Below, piece by piece: positions 61,160-64,000 of a DNA stretch of 64,000 nucleotides. Positions within the stretch are counted from its first letter, which is position 1, and each line of letters starts with the position of its first letter. The translations under genes and the position numbers were made by a program. The notes below the pieces were generated by a model. The model was not told where the DNA came from, made no database searches, and was given only the letters and a program-made list of their open reading frames with translations. Origin of the DNA: Dictyobacter alpinus (lineage in GTDB: Bacteria; Chloroflexota; Ktedonobacteria; Ktedonobacterales; Ktedonobacteraceae); contig NZ_BIFT01000001.1 of the NCBI RefSeq assembly GCF_003967575.1, positions 4,650,001-4,714,000 on the forward strand. Reading direction: 5' to 3'.

Positions 61160-61675
61160 ATGTTGAGAAGGACCTTGACGTATCGGACCATTTTGCGTGT
61201 TTTGGGCATCGCATTTGTGATCCTGGGTATGTATTGGACTGTCCAGGCTATCTTTTTCTTCAGTAATTCAGCTGGCTCTCTATCATTGCTTCTGTTCGAC
61301 ATAGTAGCGTATCGTATTGCATTGATCGGGGATTGGTATAGCTTCTTCCACTTCGGCGGCGTCTTAACCTATTATGGCGTCGGTATTCTATTCCTTGGTA
61401 TAAGTACAGAGAAGGTCGGCATTTCTTATATCAGTTTGCATCTCTCCATATGGTTGATCGGCATCAATACATGGTACCAATCCGCTGGCCCCTTTGGCTC
61501 CAATCTCTTTGGCGTGATCACTGCCCCCGATAATTTTTTCTGGGCTATCATGACAGTATTGTGTTCATTACTACTATTGATCCTGTATGTACCCACTACA
61601 CGGCTGCTCAATAAAATATATAATCCTCAACCCCCGGCGTTAGCATCTGTCCTCAATAGAGAAGTAGTCCAATGA
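61160..61675 (+). CDS. small four-helix membrane protein, unknown
   Basis: A 171-residue membrane protein not recognised as a family. AGGAG lies 7 nt before ATG. Predicted helices: RTILRVLGIAFVILGMYWTV, HFGGVLTYYGVGILFLG, ISLHLSIWLIGINTW and FFWAIMTVLCSLLLLILYVP, with a short cytosolic Pro-rich tail. No catalytic motif. AT-richer than its neighbours and placed between a MITE and the acyl-CoA synthetase gene. Confidence 0.7.
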   Translation: MLRRTLTYRTILRVLGIAFVILGMYWTVQAIFFFSNSAGSLSLLLFDIVAYRIALIGDWYSFFHFGGVLTYYGVGILFLGISTEKVGISYISLHLSIWLIGINTWYQSAGPFGSNLFGVITAPDNFFWAIMTVLCSLLLLILYVPTTRLLNKIYNPQPPALASVLNREVVQ

Positions 61676-61986
61676 TAACCATATGAACTCAGCAGTAGTT
61701 TTCGGCACCCGCGACACAAAAGCAACATATTGCCAATTGATTTGACTCATAGGAACCCATATTTTTAGTGCGCAGATCAATCGATCTGCGCACCAGATAT
61801 AGATCAAGTCTTTAATTATAGCGAGGATATGGCACTCGTCTATTCGTCGTCTACAATCACAGTAGAGCTACACCTTTTGTTATTGCTGCTTCAATTCCAA
61901 TCGCCTCAAAGTAGCAGCTTTTTGATCGTACATCCAGTCCACAACCAGGCTAGCATCTGCATTCTTGAATGAGCTCTGGCGACGTA
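61676..61986. other. intergenic region with a perfect hairpin
   Basis: 311 bp with no gene. GTGCGCAGATC and GATCTGCGCAC (61768-61793) form an 11-bp stem with a 4-nt loop between two convergent genes. A T-run precedes it but none follows on the plus strand, so it may terminate minus-strand transcription less well. Confidence 0.6.
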
Positions 61987-63726
<1,740 letters not shown>

Positions 63727-64000
63727 CAAAAACTCCCTTGAAATTGATGCTGTAGACCACACTCAAATAATGCACGTCCTGTAGTGTAGCGTACTGGATC
63801 GTTGCCCAAAAATCAAGCTGCCCGCATATTTCCTGCCCGCCACACGCCGGACTGTACTATCTTCCCTATAGAGGCCGTTTTACGGGACTTAAGGCCTGTG
63901 AGGTTGTATAATGGAGCTAACGTAGCAGCGGAAACGTATTCTAAAGAGGATGTCCGCTTTTCTGGCGAATGCCATCTTTCTCAGTCAGACTTGACAGGTG
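63727..64000. other. edge region, no gene seen
   Basis: 274 bp upstream of the acyl-CoA synthetase. Nothing beyond its presumed promoter is recognised. Confidence 0.35.

Overview
The window reads as chromosomal DNA from a Ktedonobacteria-like member of the Chloroflexota. The clues are moderate GC, a coproheme-type haem operon (hemA-C-D-Q-L-B), many orphan sensor kinases and TetR/IclR regulators, actinobacteria-like enzymes, and an abundance of palindromic and MITE-like repeats in nearly every intergenic gap. This placement is inferred from gene content; no 16S rRNA or other taxonomic marker is present.

Layout. 1-5.6 kb: haem operon, entered inside hemA. 6.4-22.5 kb: mixed housekeeping and accessory genes (GH15 glucoamylase-like enzyme, RlmI-type methyltransferase, histidine phosphatase, two CoxG-like SRPBCC proteins, TspO, TetR, acyltransferase, multi-GAF sensor kinase, ASKHA-like protein, YihY membrane protein). 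22.7-29 kb: J-domain protein, zinc-ribbon protein, and a type IIA topoisomerase B/A pair. 29-46.6 kb: regulators, a PAS-rich kinase, DinB, DUF4342, EVE, class IV aminotransferase, a GTPase, a PolX-like HhH protein, CrtA-like and geranylgeranyl-reductase-like enzymes, mycoredoxin, cysteine desulfurase, 6-phosphogluconate dehydrogenase, a DUF2090 aldolase-like protein and an amino acid permease. 47-52.2 kb: DHFR-like protein, then a divergent IclR regulator and a tyrosine/homogentisate catabolic operon (hppD-FAH-hmgA) with a perfect 15-bp operator-like palindrome between them. 52.5-54.5 kb: acetyltransferase-like protein and MFS transporter. 54.9-60.8 kb: the most interesting region. 61-64 kb: a small membrane protein and an acyl-CoA synthetase.

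The key system lies at 54.9-60.8 kb, all on the + strand: a 72-residue ubiquitin-like protein ending in Gly; four tandem structured RNAs; a Ro60-type TROVE-VWA protein; a HAD phosphatase; a second VWA protein; an unknown 330-residue protein; and an E1/ThiF-like adenylyltransferase. The four RNAs share one architecture read directly from the sequence. Each has an 11-14 bp basal stem, exactly 16 nt, then a TACAWAC motif, with an inner stem closing at or next to that motif. The stem sequences differ completely between copies, which is strong covariation. The third RNA carries a complete circularly permuted tRNA cloverleaf (anticodon arm UCU, T arm, acceptor stem closed by a 4-nt loop, D arm). I interpret them as a Y RNA array of the tRNA-mimicking (YrlA-like) kind serving the adjacent Ro60. 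Physical coupling of Ro60/Y RNA with a Ubl/E1-like pair suggests an RNA-guided protein-conjugation or RNA-quality-control system that I do not recognise as described.

Repeats. Three MITE-like families are visible (GGCAGGGC-core elements; elements with CGTACGTCGAGTGGGC ends; elements with TACGGCCCTCAGCGGCC ends). There is also a class of very long perfect hairpins (18-32 bp arms) with variable arms but partly conserved flanks. No CRISPR array, rRNA gene, ordinary tRNA gene or intact transposase gene was found.
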